18,863 bases of DNA from DATKKX01 sp035542775 (GCA_035542775.1 DATKKX010000342.1:1-18863); one strand, 5' to 3'; counted from the stretch's first letter, positions 6,390-14,711 are shown. Program-made: numbers and translations. The notes: generated by a model from the sequence alone, not told the origin.

Positions 6390-7196
6390 TTACATGCCGA
6401 GCACCCTGGCCGTGAACGCCTGAATATCCGCCACGCCGACCGCTCCGTCGCAATTGCAGTCGGCGTTGTACCAGCGGCAGGTCGTGTACTCCGCCTCATA
6501 GGCCGCTCGATCCATCAGGGCGAGACAAAACGCCTCTATGTCCAGCCCGTCAAGGAAACCGTCGCAGTTCATGTCTCCGGCGGGAGTGGCGTTCCAGGTG
6601 AACGTTGCCATGTCGTAGCTGTAGCCTTCAAGCGGTTCTTTGGTGACGACATCACCGATGTAGATCTTGTAGGTGGCGGTATAACTGCTCTTCTCCGGAC
6701 CGCAGATGGCATAGGCGTTGTGTTGCATCGCGCCGGACCATTTCCAGCGATAGCCGTTCTCCGTGAAGATCTCCGGCCACTTGGGCCCGTACGTGTTGGG
6801 GTCATACATCGGTGTCCGTAGATACACCGTGAGCTCCGGGTCCTGGTAGACCCGCTCCATGCAGATCGCCGTGCCGTCCGGAAGGCCGGCCACCGTGCCG
6901 GGATTCCAGGCCCACTGATAGTTGTACGCTTGATAGCCGAGGACCGACCAAGGCTGATTGGGGTCGAACTGGTCGGGCGGTGTCAGGGGGCGCAGGACGG
7001 GCGTCGGGACGGTCGTGTCCAGGTGGACCGTGATGTTGACCCCGTCGAAGGAGACGTCGGCGTGTTTCATCATTGCCGATGATTGACCGCCGCCGATCTT
7101 GGGTGTGACGTAGGCCGCGAGTGCCGCCGAGACGATCAGGCCGAAAACGGCGCTTGATGTCAGGCAGACACGGGCAAATTGATTCTTCCGAAACAT
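6390..7196 (-). CDS. Secreted protein with C-terminal dockerin-type domain
   Basis: A 268-residue exported protein. The N-terminus MFRKNQFARVCLTSSAVFGL is positively charged and followed by a hydrophobic stretch up to AALAA, a standard Sec signal peptide. Residues about 30-205 are a beta-rich region with no family I recognise. Residues 207-268 are a dockerin-type I repeat pair: DMNCDGFLDGLDIEAF and DCNCDGAVGVADIQAF, each with an EF-hand-like calcium loop, joined by CRWYNA. The start at 7196 has AAAGGAG ten bases upstream. It begins 28 bases after the prepilin stop, so the two are probably co-transcribed. In planctomycetes such dockerins are common but partner cohesins are usually not found, so the domain may serve surface attachment or sorting. 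Confidence 0.8.
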   Translation of the reverse strand: MFRKNQFARVCLTSSAVFGLIVSAALAAYVTPKIGGGQSSAMMKHADVSFDGVNITVHLDTTVPTPVLRPLTPPDQFDPNQPWSVLGYQAYNYQWAWNPGTVAGLPDGTAICMERVYQDPELTVYLRTPMYDPNTYGPKWPEIFTENGYRWKWSGAMQHNAYAICGPEKSSYTATYKIYIGDVVTKEPLEGYSYDMATFTWNATPAGDMNCDGFLDGLDIEAFCLALMDRAAYEAEYTTCRWYNADCNCDGAVGVADIQAFTARVLGM

Positions 7197-7224
7197 GCGA
7201 TTGTTTCTCCTTTCGGATATGTGA

Positions 7225-7914
7225 TCATTTGGCGATGACCAGCGGCCCCGGCTTCCACAAGTCGATGCCCGCGTCCTGGTCGAAGGTCGACTTGAACACC
7301 TGGGCGTCGGCATGGCCGTCTACATAGGCATAATTGCTGGTCGCTCCGTGCCGCTTGGCGTCCACTTCCGGAATGCCTCCCAGGTACCAGAAGTGAGCCA
7401 TGATGTGGTCGCCCATGGATCCGCTGCCCAATTCGCCGTAGAGGATCGTCGTGCTGGGGTGGATCACATCGGACGACTTGGTGTATGTAGGACCCTCCGC
7501 GGTACCGGCGAGTTCACCGGTTTCACCGGAGGCCAGCTCGAACCAGACGTTCTTGCCGTAGCTCCAGCAATCGCGCCGGGGGTCCTGTCGGCACCGATAG
7601 ACTTTGTTGAACAACTCGTCCCAGTCCGGCCCCGGGCCGGTGTACACCCCGCGGCCGAGATACGGAATGATCGCGTATCCCCACGGCAGGACGCCGTAGG
7701 CCAGCGCCGAGTGTGAACTGCGGGGGAAGTAGTCGTCGTTGTCCATCATGTAGGCGCTTGTCGCCATGCCGATCTCCCGCATCTGGCTCAGACAGGTGGC
7801 GGCCTCGCCCGACCGCCGGGCAGCGGCCATCGCCGGCATCACAATCGAGATCAGGATGGCAATGATGGCGACAACCACCAGCAATTCGATGAGAGTGAAG
7901 CCCCGCCGGGACAT
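7225..7914 (-). CDS. Type II/IV pseudopilin-like protein with H-x9-DG motif
   Basis: A 229-residue prepilin-type protein. MSRRGFTLIELLVVVAIIAI has the prepilin peptidase site after Gly5, with Phe6 as the first mature residue and Glu10 as the conserved position-5 Glu. The hydrophobic helix continues to about residue 28. The C-terminal RHGATSNYAYVDGHA is the H-x9-DG motif of the large planctomycete prepilin family. Members are paralogous in tens to hundreds per genome and their individual roles are mostly unknown. ACAGGAG lies eight bases upstream of the ATG. The neighbours are a Cys-rich exported protein upstream and a dockerin protein downstream. Confidence 0.92.
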   Translation of the reverse strand: MSRRGFTLIELLVVVAIIAILISIVMPAMAAARRSGEAATCLSQMREIGMATSAYMMDNDDYFPRSSHSALAYGVLPWGYAIIPYLGRGVYTGPGPDWDELFNKVYRCRQDPRRDCWSYGKNVWFELASGETGELAGTAEGPTYTKSSDVIHPSTTILYGELGSGSMGDHIMAHFWYLGGIPEVDAKRHGATSNYAYVDGHADAQVFKSTFDQDAGIDLWKPGPLVIAK

Positions 7915-7978
7915 GGGATGGTCTCCTGTTAAACAGTCACTCAGTCGTTCCCGTGAAATGGCTCGTCACCTGCGGTCG

Positions 7979-8530
7979 TCAACAAGCTCGCGGAGGCGGG
8001 GGGTCGGGCGCCAGCGTGCACTGGTCGCCCATTCCGGAGTTGAGTGGCTGGGGCCTCTCCGGTCGGACCGTCAGGCCCAAAGCGAATCGCTCCAGTCGGA
8101 CGACCGGGCATTCGCACTTGAATACCCACGACAGCTCGCCTCCGCCGCACGTGGCCGCCTGGATTACCAGCTTTACGTGCGAGGTCGCAGGGGCGTCGGC
8201 TCTTGAAAGTCCACTTCCGCTCTCGCTCCCTGTGCTCGACCGGTGGGCGATGGCGATGGGTGCGAGCACGGCGGCCGGCCTGTGACAACAACACCTGGCG
8301 CGACACATCTCCGCCGACAGGCACCCGCACGCGTGCCCTTGGCAGGGGAACCATCCGCCGGACCCGGCGATGGCGCTCGTGCCGTCGGACGGCCGGGGCA
8401 CCACGACGGTAAGGCCGGCGGATGCCAGGAAGAGCATGACGGCGAGGAGAACGCCGAAGCATCGCCGTAACGCCGGCGCGCAGGCAAAACGCCACCTCAT
8501 GACCACGGCGATTGAACGCTTCGAGCGCAT
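7979..8530 (-). CDS. Exported Cys-rich hypothetical protein (FPCQGHACGC motif)
   Basis: A 183-residue protein of unknown function. A signal peptide or anchor lies at about 24-44 (CFGVLLAVMLFLASAGL) after a basic N-terminus. Just beyond it is the compact cysteine motif FPCQGHACGCLSAEMC (61-76) followed by CRARCCC (76-82), with C63, C68, C70, C76 and C80-82; five further Cys follow (128, 139, 141, 171, 183). A CGC...CCC motif of this type recurs in short planctomycete proteins and looks like a metal site or disulfide knot. The start is uncertain: 8530 has GGAG only three bases upstream, while 8500 starts closer to the hydrophobic segment. An overlapping minus-strand frame was rejected because only this one combines a signal sequence with the motif. 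It lies 64 bases upstream of the prepilin gene. Confidence 0.65.
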   Translation of the reverse strand: MRSKRSIAVVMRWRFACAPALRRCFGVLLAVMLFLASAGLTVVVPRPSDGTSAIAGSGGWFPCQGHACGCLSAEMCRARCCCHRPAAVLAPIAIAHRSSTGSESGSGLSRADAPATSHVKLVIQAATCGGGELSWVFKCECPVVRLERFALGLTVRPERPQPLNSGMGDQCTLAPDPPPPRAC

Positions 8531-8922
8531 ATGCTCCGGCCTCAAGACTCTTGCAGGCGCGCCAACCGGCTTCAGAATCGCCCGGAGGGCGCGTGGTTCG
8601 CACTTTCGATGAAACGCCGGCTTGCCCGAACAAGCCCGGACACGGTCATGGCTATATAGGCGCGCGGGAGCGCGGAAGCACATGATTTGTGTTTGCTCGC
8701 GCTGGATTTTCCATTTACCTGATGATGAGCGGGTTATGGCCCGATGCCGTTCGCACTCTGATTTGTCATCTGATGCGGGGCCATGCCGACCGCCCCGGGT
8801 GTTTACCCGGTACGCGCGCTGATTGGTGGACCTGGAATTGCGTCGACGAGAGGAAGTGCGCGGTCTGCCGACGGTTCAGAAATCGTAAACGTTCGCCCCG
8901 GTGGTCTGTACGACCGGAACAA
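8531..8922. other. Gene-free stretch, possible minus-strand promoter and small hairpin
   Basis: No gene supported. A TATATA at 8653-8658 on the minus strand could be a -10 for the Cys-rich/prepilin/dockerin genes, but no good -35 accompanies it. CCGGGT/ACCCGG (8795-8800/8805-8810) makes a small 6-bp hairpin 113 bases past the nuclease stop, without a T-run. Confidence 0.3.
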
Positions 8923-10464
8923 TCACTGTCCGCCGAGCAAGCTGTTGACGAATGCCTGGATATCGGCGCCGTCCCGGACGCCGTCGCCGTTCATGTCGCC
9001 GGCGCACGCGGAACATAACGTCGCCGACGGATCGAGGAGCAATCCCACGAATGGCACTATGTCGCCGGTGTTGCGCGTGCCGTCGCAGTTTGAATCGCCG
9101 GCGTCGCACGACGCGATCACCTCCCCGTGCAGCGTGACCACGCGGGAGGGCTCATCCGGCGCGTTGGAGGCGATCGTGACCGTACCGCTCTTCACTCCGA
9201 TGGTGTCGGTGGCCATCATGATGAGGTGGTCGTTCCCCGCGCCGCCCGCGGCCTCGACGAACGAGCCGCCAGGGGCGGCAAAACCGGCGGAGGCGGTCAG
9301 CGAATAACTGAGGTCGGCGATGCCCGGAGCCGTCCAGAGGGCGACATTGCCGTCGTTGGTCACGGTCAGGCCCTGCTGGGCGATGGAATTCTGTAAAACC
9401 TGCCCGAAATCGATGCTCGTGGCGGAGGTCACCTTCGGCGGAACGCGAAGGTCGCAGAACACCGGCAGGTGGCCCTGCCCGGCGGCCGCGTTGATCAGGG
9501 CCTGGGCGATCACGGCGCCGACCATGGTGTTGCCGGTCACCGTCAGCGTCGTATTGAAGCTGGTGCCGTCGTTGCCCCAGGAGCGATAGGAGTGGTTGGG
9601 GTCGTTCCAGGTGGTTGTGGAATAGGGAATCGTCGCATTGCCGAGGTAGTCGAATCCGTCGCCGTCAATGAGCCTGGCGCACACCAGGATCTGGTCGTGC
9701 CGGTCATCCATGCCTCCCGCTCCGATGGGGTCCTGCGTGTGAACGATCCGCCAGTCGGGATTGTTGTTCCAGTCGCCGGGCGAATTGATCGGATCGAAGA
9801 ACCGCCCGTTGTCGTTGGGCTGCGATCCCACCAGCTCCCGGTACGGCGACTGGGAGGCCTGCTGGACATTCAGGTCGCCGCCGAGAAGGAAATGCCACGC
9901 CGGGTTAAGCGTCTCGGCGTTGTCGCGGATCCGTTGCGATTCGACCAGACGGCGGGCGATGTCACTGCCGGTGTCGCCTGATTTCTCATGGACGCTGTAG
10001 CAGGCCAGCACGGCGCTGTCGGCCGTGTAGCCCTTGAGGCGGACGTCGTATCGCATGGTGTTTCGCGGCGGACTCGGAGCGGTGCCGCCCGTCGAGATGA
10101 TCGTCGCGGCGAGAAAATCGAGTTTGCTGGTGCGATAGAAGCAGGCGCTGTCGGTGTCGGGACCGTCGACAAACGGGGCCGCCGCCCAATCGCCCGGACT
10201 CCCGGCGGCTGTGTTCAAGATAGTGAGAAAGTTGTTGACACCCCCCTGGCTGATGAACTCCTGGCCGAGGAAGAGGTCCGGTGCCATCTTGCGATCCTCG
10301 AACACGCCATAGGTGGCAGTCTGGAAGTCGGCCACGCGGCCGCTGGAGTAGTTGGATACATTCCAGGCAGTGACGCGCAATTGGGCCGGTGCAGAAGTGA
10401 CCCCGATGACCAAACCGGTCGCCATCGCGATCCTGCTGGCTCGCAATCCGATTCGCGCTCGCAT
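8923..10464 (-). CDS. Secreted endonuclease/exonuclease/phosphatase-family protein with dockerin domain
   Basis: A 513-residue exported hydrolase, likely a nuclease or phosphodiesterase. The signal peptide covers about residues 1-28 (ends SAPAQ). The EEP fold follows: WNVSNY (N35), the metal-binding Glu in LGQEF (E69), YSVHEKSG with the catalytic-type His (H159), GGDLNV (D197, N199), MDDRHDQILV (252-261) and GHLPV (331-335). The last motif is usually SDHxPV; here the Asp that supports the catalytic His is Gly331. Residues about 345-450 are a beta-sandwich of the choice-of-anchor-D/Hydin-like type (IDFGQVLQ...LTVTNDGN...SGTVTIASNAP). Residues 456-513 form a dockerin pair (DSNCDG..., DMNGDGVRDGADIQAF). 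GGGGAGGG five bases upstream supports the start at 10464. The missing Asp leaves activity uncertain. Confidence 0.82.
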   Translation of the reverse strand: MRARIGLRASRIAMATGLVIGVTSAPAQLRVTAWNVSNYSSGRVADFQTATYGVFEDRKMAPDLFLGQEFISQGGVNNFLTILNTAAGSPGDWAAAPFVDGPDTDSACFYRTSKLDFLAATIISTGGTAPSPPRNTMRYDVRLKGYTADSAVLACYSVHEKSGDTGSDIARRLVESQRIRDNAETLNPAWHFLLGGDLNVQQASQSPYRELVGSQPNDNGRFFDPINSPGDWNNNPDWRIVHTQDPIGAGGMDDRHDQILVCARLIDGDGFDYLGNATIPYSTTTWNDPNHSYRSWGNDGTSFNTTLTVTGNTMVGAVIAQALINAAAGQGHLPVFCDLRVPPKVTSATSIDFGQVLQNSIAQQGLTVTNDGNVALWTAPGIADLSYSLTASAGFAAPGGSFVEAAGGAGNDHLIMMATDTIGVKSGTVTIASNAPDEPSRVVTLHGEVIASCDAGDSNCDGTRNTGDIVPFVGLLLDPSATLCSACAGDMNGDGVRDGADIQAFVNSLLGGQ

Positions 10465-10770
10465 GGTTCCCTCCCCGCACCGATCAACAGGCTCGCCGGC
10501 GCGGCAGGAGGAGACGACATGTCGATAGCGCCGGTTGGTCCGCGACGATTGCGGACCCCTGCCGCCCTGGATCTCGAGCTCCATTATAACGGATCAGGAA
10601 GGCATCGCGCCGCATTATCGCCACAATCATGTCACCGGATGGGACAATGGCGGTGGATAGCGGAAAACAGGGCCTCGACCGTATGCCGGATGGGCGTGGC
10701 GGCTGTCTGGACTCCCTGGTCTTCATCGCGAGGATGGCTGCTTCCGGAGCTGGTGCCGCCCGCCGGTGTG
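10465..10770. other. Gap between two secreted nuclease genes
   Basis: No gene was found. It carries the TATAAT described separately at 10583-10588. No intrinsic terminator for the upstream 1009-residue nuclease gene is visible, so read-through into the next gene is possible. Confidence 0.4.
10583..10588 (-). promoter_or_regulatory. Perfect -10 box, probable promoter of the EEP-family nuclease
   Basis: TATAAT on the minus strand, about 120 bases upstream of the ATG at 10464. No recognisable -35 lies 16-18 bases upstream (GGCGCG at 17), so either an activator or another sigma factor would be needed, or the match is fortuitous. Confidence 0.35.
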
Positions 10771-13700
10771 TCATCGCGCCAGCAGCGCGCTAACGAACGA
10801 CTGCACGTCGGCGCCATCGACCCGTCCATCCCCATTGCAGTCGGCATTGAGCCAGCGGCAACTCGGGAACGCCGCTTGGTACGCCGCCTGATTGATCAGG
10901 GCCAGCACGAAGGAATCGATGTCCGCGACATCCACGAGGCCGTTGCAATCCATGTCGCCGGGGAGGCCCGCGGCGGGCACCAGCCGGGCCGTCAGGGTCA
11001 GCACGAGCGGCGTTCCGGCCATTTCGCCGGGCAAGCTCTCATCCCCAACGCTCAGCGTGTACGTCGCCTGATATGCCCCCGCAGCCGCGTCGGGGTGGAC
11101 CGTTGCAGTGAACGCTGCGCCGCTCCCGGCGGGCAGCGGTGTTGAGAACGGGGCGACGTCCGCGTTCAGTACGGTCAGCGACCCCGCCGGCGTGACCGCC
11201 GTCAGCACCATTCCGGCCGTAAAGCCGGGTGTGCCCGGAAGATTGAAAATCGTCACCGGCAGTGCGTGCACGCTGCTGCCGATGATGACATTGCCAAAAT
11301 CGATGGTCAGCACGTTCGAATCCGCCGGTGTGGTGAAGGACGCGTTAGCGTGATCGAGCACGGTTTCGGTGATCGTCACAATGTCGTTGCCGTCGGCGGA
11401 TCCCTGCCCCGCCGCGGCCGAGGTCAGGTCGGTATTTGTGATGGTGACGGTTCCGCTCTTCAGTCCCGGCGTGCCGGTCGGGCTGGACAAGCCGGCGCTC
11501 ATGTTGCGGCTGCCCGGTCCGGCCACAAACGCCTGTTGCGGGCCCGCTGCGCTGGACGTGGCCGCGCCGGACAGCGTTACGTTGTAGGTCGTGGGGGTCG
11601 TGCCCGATTTGTGCAACGTCAACGTCTGGGGCGGCTGGGCGGGTCCGTTGACGATCACGCGACCGAGGTCCACGTTGGCCGTCGAGCTGCCGCCGGGCGG
11701 AACACTGCCGCCGAGGTAGAGCGTCGAATCGTTGGCGGATGTGCCGTAGATGGCCCACACATACTCGGGGTGGTCGATGTAGGGATTGCGATTGCCCTGG
11801 TAGTAGCTGGGATTGAGCGTGTTGCTGAAGACGACTTCGTTGCGCCGCCGCTCGGCCTCGTCCACGGGATAGGCGTAGTGCCAGGCGAGCAGGGATGCCA
11901 GATCGCCGAGCTGATTGGTGGTACCGGGGGGATCTCCGTTGACCAGGAGCAAATTCAGCGAGGGGTCTGGCGCTGTCCCGTTGTAACGGGTGTTCATGTA
12001 GAACAGCGACCGCGCCACTCGCCCGCGGCAGGCCTGGCCATGATCGGGATCCCAAAAATCGCCGCCGATACCGAATGACTTGTTGCCTCGAGCACTGTTC
12101 AAGCTCGGGTCACAGGGCCGCAGATGATGCAGGTCGCCGTAGGCCGGCAGTGAGCCGTCGATCCCCAGCGAATCGGGCCACTGATGCTCGCGGTTCCAGG
12201 TGGCGCCGCCGTCCCAGCTCTTGGGGACACTGGCCCCGTTGTAGAGCAGGATGATGTGTTCGGGATTGTTGGGATCGACGTCCGTGATCTGCAGGGCCGT
12301 CTTGGCGTCGTCGTAACTGTGCACGTGGTGCGTGGGGGAGCTCAGGAATCCGTTCCAGTAGTCCTTGGCGGTGATATTGTGCAGGTGGGTCTTGAGGGTG
12401 GCGCCGGTGCCTGTCGCGGTCGTGTAGTAATCAGCGGGCGGGTCGTACAGGCCGCCGCCTGGAGCGCACGCGGTGAGCGTGAGCAATATGGTGCTGCTGC
12501 CCTGTGCGGAGGTCACCGCGAGTTGGAGATTGATGGGGCTGCCGCAGGTCAGGGATGGGCCGGCCGACAGCTCAAAGGGCTGCACATTGCCGCCGCCGGC
12601 GCTCATGGCCAGGTCGGGATAGCTTCGCGTGCCCCCAGTGACGCTGACAGCGCCGGTGAGCGAGCTTAATGTGCCGCTGACGCCGGTCGCGTCCGCCGTG
12701 CCGTTGTTGATGATCTCGATGGTGAGCTTAACGCCGCTTTCGCCGGGATCGATGTAACCGTTGCCGTCGCCGGTCGAATCGTCAACGACGGTGTTTCCCG
12801 TTGCCGCAAAGCCGGCCGTCGGCGCGCCGATCACTGTGAAGCTGCCGGAGGCGGCCGACCCGGTGCAGCCGCTGGCCGCCACCGCGGTCGCGGTGAAGGT
12901 TCCGGCGTTGGCCATGCTGACTTCGGCCGTGCCGCTGGTGGCCGGGGCGGTGATGGTGACCGGCACCGCCGCGAACCCGCCGCTGGTGACGTTGACCGCA
13001 GCCGTCTCCGCCGGGGCCTCCGCCAGCGATACGGTGGCGGTCGCGGTCTCGGCGAGATCGTAGGTCGGGCCGCCGGAGAGGGTCAGGCTTGCCACCGCCG
13101 GACCGCCGCCGGTCGCGATGACGGAGACATTGTCCACCGCGAAGGCCGAGCTGTTGCCGGAGGCGGTTCCTCGCCAGACTGCCCAGCGAATCTGCACAAC
13201 GGCCTGGTTCTCGGCCGCCGCCGGCAGAGTGATGCAAGCATGCGTCACGTCGCCGGCCGTGCCGCCCGATTGTGTGTAGGGATTGCCCGTGCCGGTAAGC
13301 ATGGTCCAGGCGCCGCTGGTGCCCACGCGGTACTGGCATACAACGCCGACCAGGCGGGTGTTGTTGATCACGTTGATGAGGTCGTAGGTCAGCGTGATCC
13401 CGGTCTGGCCGAGCGTGTTCAGGGCCATGGCGAGCTGGTTTACGCCGTTTAGCGAGTTGCTGCTGGTGTTGACCGCGAAGCGCGCATCGCCCGCCACAGC
13501 GTATCCATAACAGCCGCCTGCGCCGCCGCTCGTGGGCGCGGTCCCGGTGATGGTGGCGTTACCGGTGGGAGTGGACGACTCCGCAAGGGCCTGGGTGTTG
13601 ATCGTCCCTCCGCTGAGACCGTTCCAGGCGGCGAAGCCGGGCGGGAGTGTGGTGAAGTTGGCGGTGCCCCAGTTCTGGCTGACCGGCAGGTTCATCGGCG

Positions 13701-13800
13701 CCGGATCGATGAGTTGGCCGAGAGCCGGAGACGCAATGCTAATGAAGAGGATGAGGGCGGCCAGGAGCCGCCCGAGCACGGTTCGGTAAGTGAAGCCCAC
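10771..13800 (-). CDS. Secreted multidomain endonuclease I-family nuclease with dockerin domain
   Basis: A 1009-residue exported nuclease. A signal peptide ends near residue 28 (SIASPALG). Residues about 30-230 are a beta-rich, probably lectin-like region; 230-330 contain Ig-like repeats; 335-440 (GYIDPGESGVKLTIEIINNG) look CARDB-like. The endonuclease I (EndA/NucM, His-Me finger) core spans about 455-690: NREHQWPDSLG (536-546, catalytic His539), DLHHLRP (556-562), NSARGNKSFG (568-577) and a following RSLFYMNTRY helix. This family cuts DNA or RNA without sequence specificity. Further Hydin/choice-of-anchor-like beta domains follow. Residues 948-1009 are a dockerin pair very like that of the 6390-7196 protein. 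The start is GTG at 13800, with AGGAG ten bases upstream. It probably degrades extracellular or cell-surface DNA. Confidence 0.9.
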   Translation of the reverse strand: MGFTYRTVLGRLLAALILFISIASPALGQLIDPAPMNLPVSQNWGTANFTTLPPGFAAWNGLSGGTINTQALAESSTPTGNATITGTAPTSGGAGGCYGYAVAGDARFAVNTSSNSLNGVNQLAMALNTLGQTGITLTYDLINVINNTRLVGVVCQYRVGTSGAWTMLTGTGNPYTQSGGTAGDVTHACITLPAAAENQAVVQIRWAVWRGTASGNSSAFAVDNVSVIATGGGPAVASLTLSGGPTYDLAETATATVSLAEAPAETAAVNVTSGGFAAVPVTITAPATSGTAEVSMANAGTFTATAVAASGCTGSAASGSFTVIGAPTAGFAATGNTVVDDSTGDGNGYIDPGESGVKLTIEIINNGTADATGVSGTLSSLTGAVSVTGGTRSYPDLAMSAGGGNVQPFELSAGPSLTCGSPINLQLAVTSAQGSSTILLTLTACAPGGGLYDPPADYYTTATGTGATLKTHLHNITAKDYWNGFLSSPTHHVHSYDDAKTALQITDVDPNNPEHIILLYNGASVPKSWDGGATWNREHQWPDSLGIDGSLPAYGDLHHLRPCDPSLNSARGNKSFGIGGDFWDPDHGQACRGRVARSLFYMNTRYNGTAPDPSLNLLLVNGDPPGTTNQLGDLASLLAWHYAYPVDEAERRRNEVVFSNTLNPSYYQGNRNPYIDHPEYVWAIYGTSANDSTLYLGGSVPPGGSSTANVDLGRVIVNGPAQPPQTLTLHKSGTTPTTYNVTLSGAATSSAAGPQQAFVAGPGSRNMSAGLSSPTGTPGLKSGTVTITNTDLTSAAAGQGSADGNDIVTITETVLDHANASFTTPADSNVLTIDFGNVIIGSSVHALPVTIFNLPGTPGFTAGMVLTAVTPAGSLTVLNADVAPFSTPLPAGSGAAFTATVHPDAAAGAYQATYTLSVGDESLPGEMAGTPLVLTLTARLVPAAGLPGDMDCNGLVDVADIDSFVLALINQAAYQAAFPSCRWLNADCNGDGRVDGADVQSFVSALLAR

Positions 13801-14241
13801 GTGTAGTATTCTCCTGTTCGGTCCGCCAGGGGGCGGATCGACCGCTGGCCCGCTAATTTGCCGGGGTCAACACGACGATTGAGATTATTGCTGGGGAGCG
13901 ACCAGAGACAGATCCAGCCCCGTCCCCCTGCGCTGCTCGCCGGTCAATTTTACGCAGCGATGTCGGGCTTTCCAAGCGAATTGCAGGTGAATCGCCGCTG
14001 GAAAGCGATACCGAGCCCGGCAACAGTCGGGATATGGGGCCGTCTTCGGGGCGAGCCAGAGGCGGCCCGCTCCCTGGAAAGAGCCGACGGCTGGGGCCGC
14101 GGATTGGTGGTCAGTGGAGCGGGACTCGTGCCCAGCGACCGTACGCTCCCGAAGCGACTCGCCCGAGAGTGTCGCTCCGGGAGCGCCCCCCTCATCGCTG
14201 TGTTTATTGGTCGCCGGCGATGAATCCCGCGAACACGTGTC
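13801..14241. other. Gene-free stretch upstream of the large nuclease gene
   Basis: Holds the leader of the nuclease gene (a TTGACC -35-like hexamer on the minus strand near 13870, without a matching -10; a TCCGCC/GGCGGA hairpin close to the ribosome site) and the hairpin at 14144-14185. The open + frame here resembles no family and has no ribosome site. Confidence 0.35.
14144..14185. repeat. Stem-loop downstream of the VOC gene
   Basis: Arms CGCTCCCGAAGCGAC (14144-14158) and GTCGCTCCGGGAGCG (14171-14185) pair at 14 of 15 positions around a 12-base loop. On the minus strand it lies 57 bases past the VOC stop. No T-run follows, so it may be an mRNA-end hairpin or a REP-like repeat. Confidence 0.55.
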
Positions 14242-14589
14242 CTATGACTGGAAGATACCGACGACGATGCCTTCCGGGTCGGCGAACATCGCAAACGAGC
14301 CGACGTTCGGAATCGGCGTCTTCGGCACAATCACGCGCCCGCCGGTCTTCTCCACCTTGCCAAGCGTGGCGCCGATGTCCTCCACCATGAAGTAGATGTT
14401 CATCGCCGCGTGCGGCGCCTGCGGCGGGCGTTGCATCATGCCGCCTTCCGGCGCCTGGCCGGTCTTGATCATCGTGTAACCGGGCATGCCGCAGTCCGCG
14501 AATTCCCAGCCCAGCACCTTGGTGTAGAACGCCTTGCACTTATCCGGATTGTCGGTCATGAATTCGAAATGGCAGAGTGGCGCACCCAT
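14242..14589 (-). CDS. VOC family (glyoxalase/bleomycin resistance fold) protein
   Basis: A 115-residue soluble protein of the vicinal oxygen chelate fold. CHFEFMTDNPDKCKAFYTKV followed by LGWEF (6-30) is the first beta-alpha-beta unit with a potential metal-ligand His7. NIYFMVEDIGATLGKVEKTG (64-83) opens the second unit. MFADPEGIVVGIFQ (101-114) carries the usual late ligand Glu106. The sequence is closest in style to small stand-alone VOC proteins of unknown substrate; it is not clearly glyoxalase I. The start at 14589 gives GGAG a six-base spacing; the adjacent ATG at 14592 is an equal alternative. It follows the DUF1579 gene by 122 bases on the same strand and may share its promoter. Confidence 0.85.
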   Translation of the reverse strand: MGAPLCHFEFMTDNPDKCKAFYTKVLGWEFADCGMPGYTMIKTGQAPEGGMMQRPPQAPHAAMNIYFMVEDIGATLGKVEKTGGRVIVPKTPIPNVGSFAMFADPEGIVVGIFQS

Positions 14590-14711
14590 CATAATCTCCT
14601 TTCGGTCGCCGATCGTGACTGTCATGGGACTGTCCGCTATAGGGGGCGCACCAACGGCCGGCCACTCGCCGGGCCGCCGGCTCGCCTTTGCCATGACGGC
14701 GTGGTCGGAAA

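Noticed and set aside
8143..8160. An 18-base exact match (CGCCGCACGTGGCCGCCT) with 18773-18790
   Set aside because: One copy lies within the Cys-rich coding sequence and the other is intergenic; no flanking similarity extends it, so chance in GC-rich DNA cannot be excluded.
7941..8633. A 230-codon minus-strand frame overlapping the Cys-rich protein
   Set aside because: It lacks a signal peptide and a motif; the overlapping frame has both.
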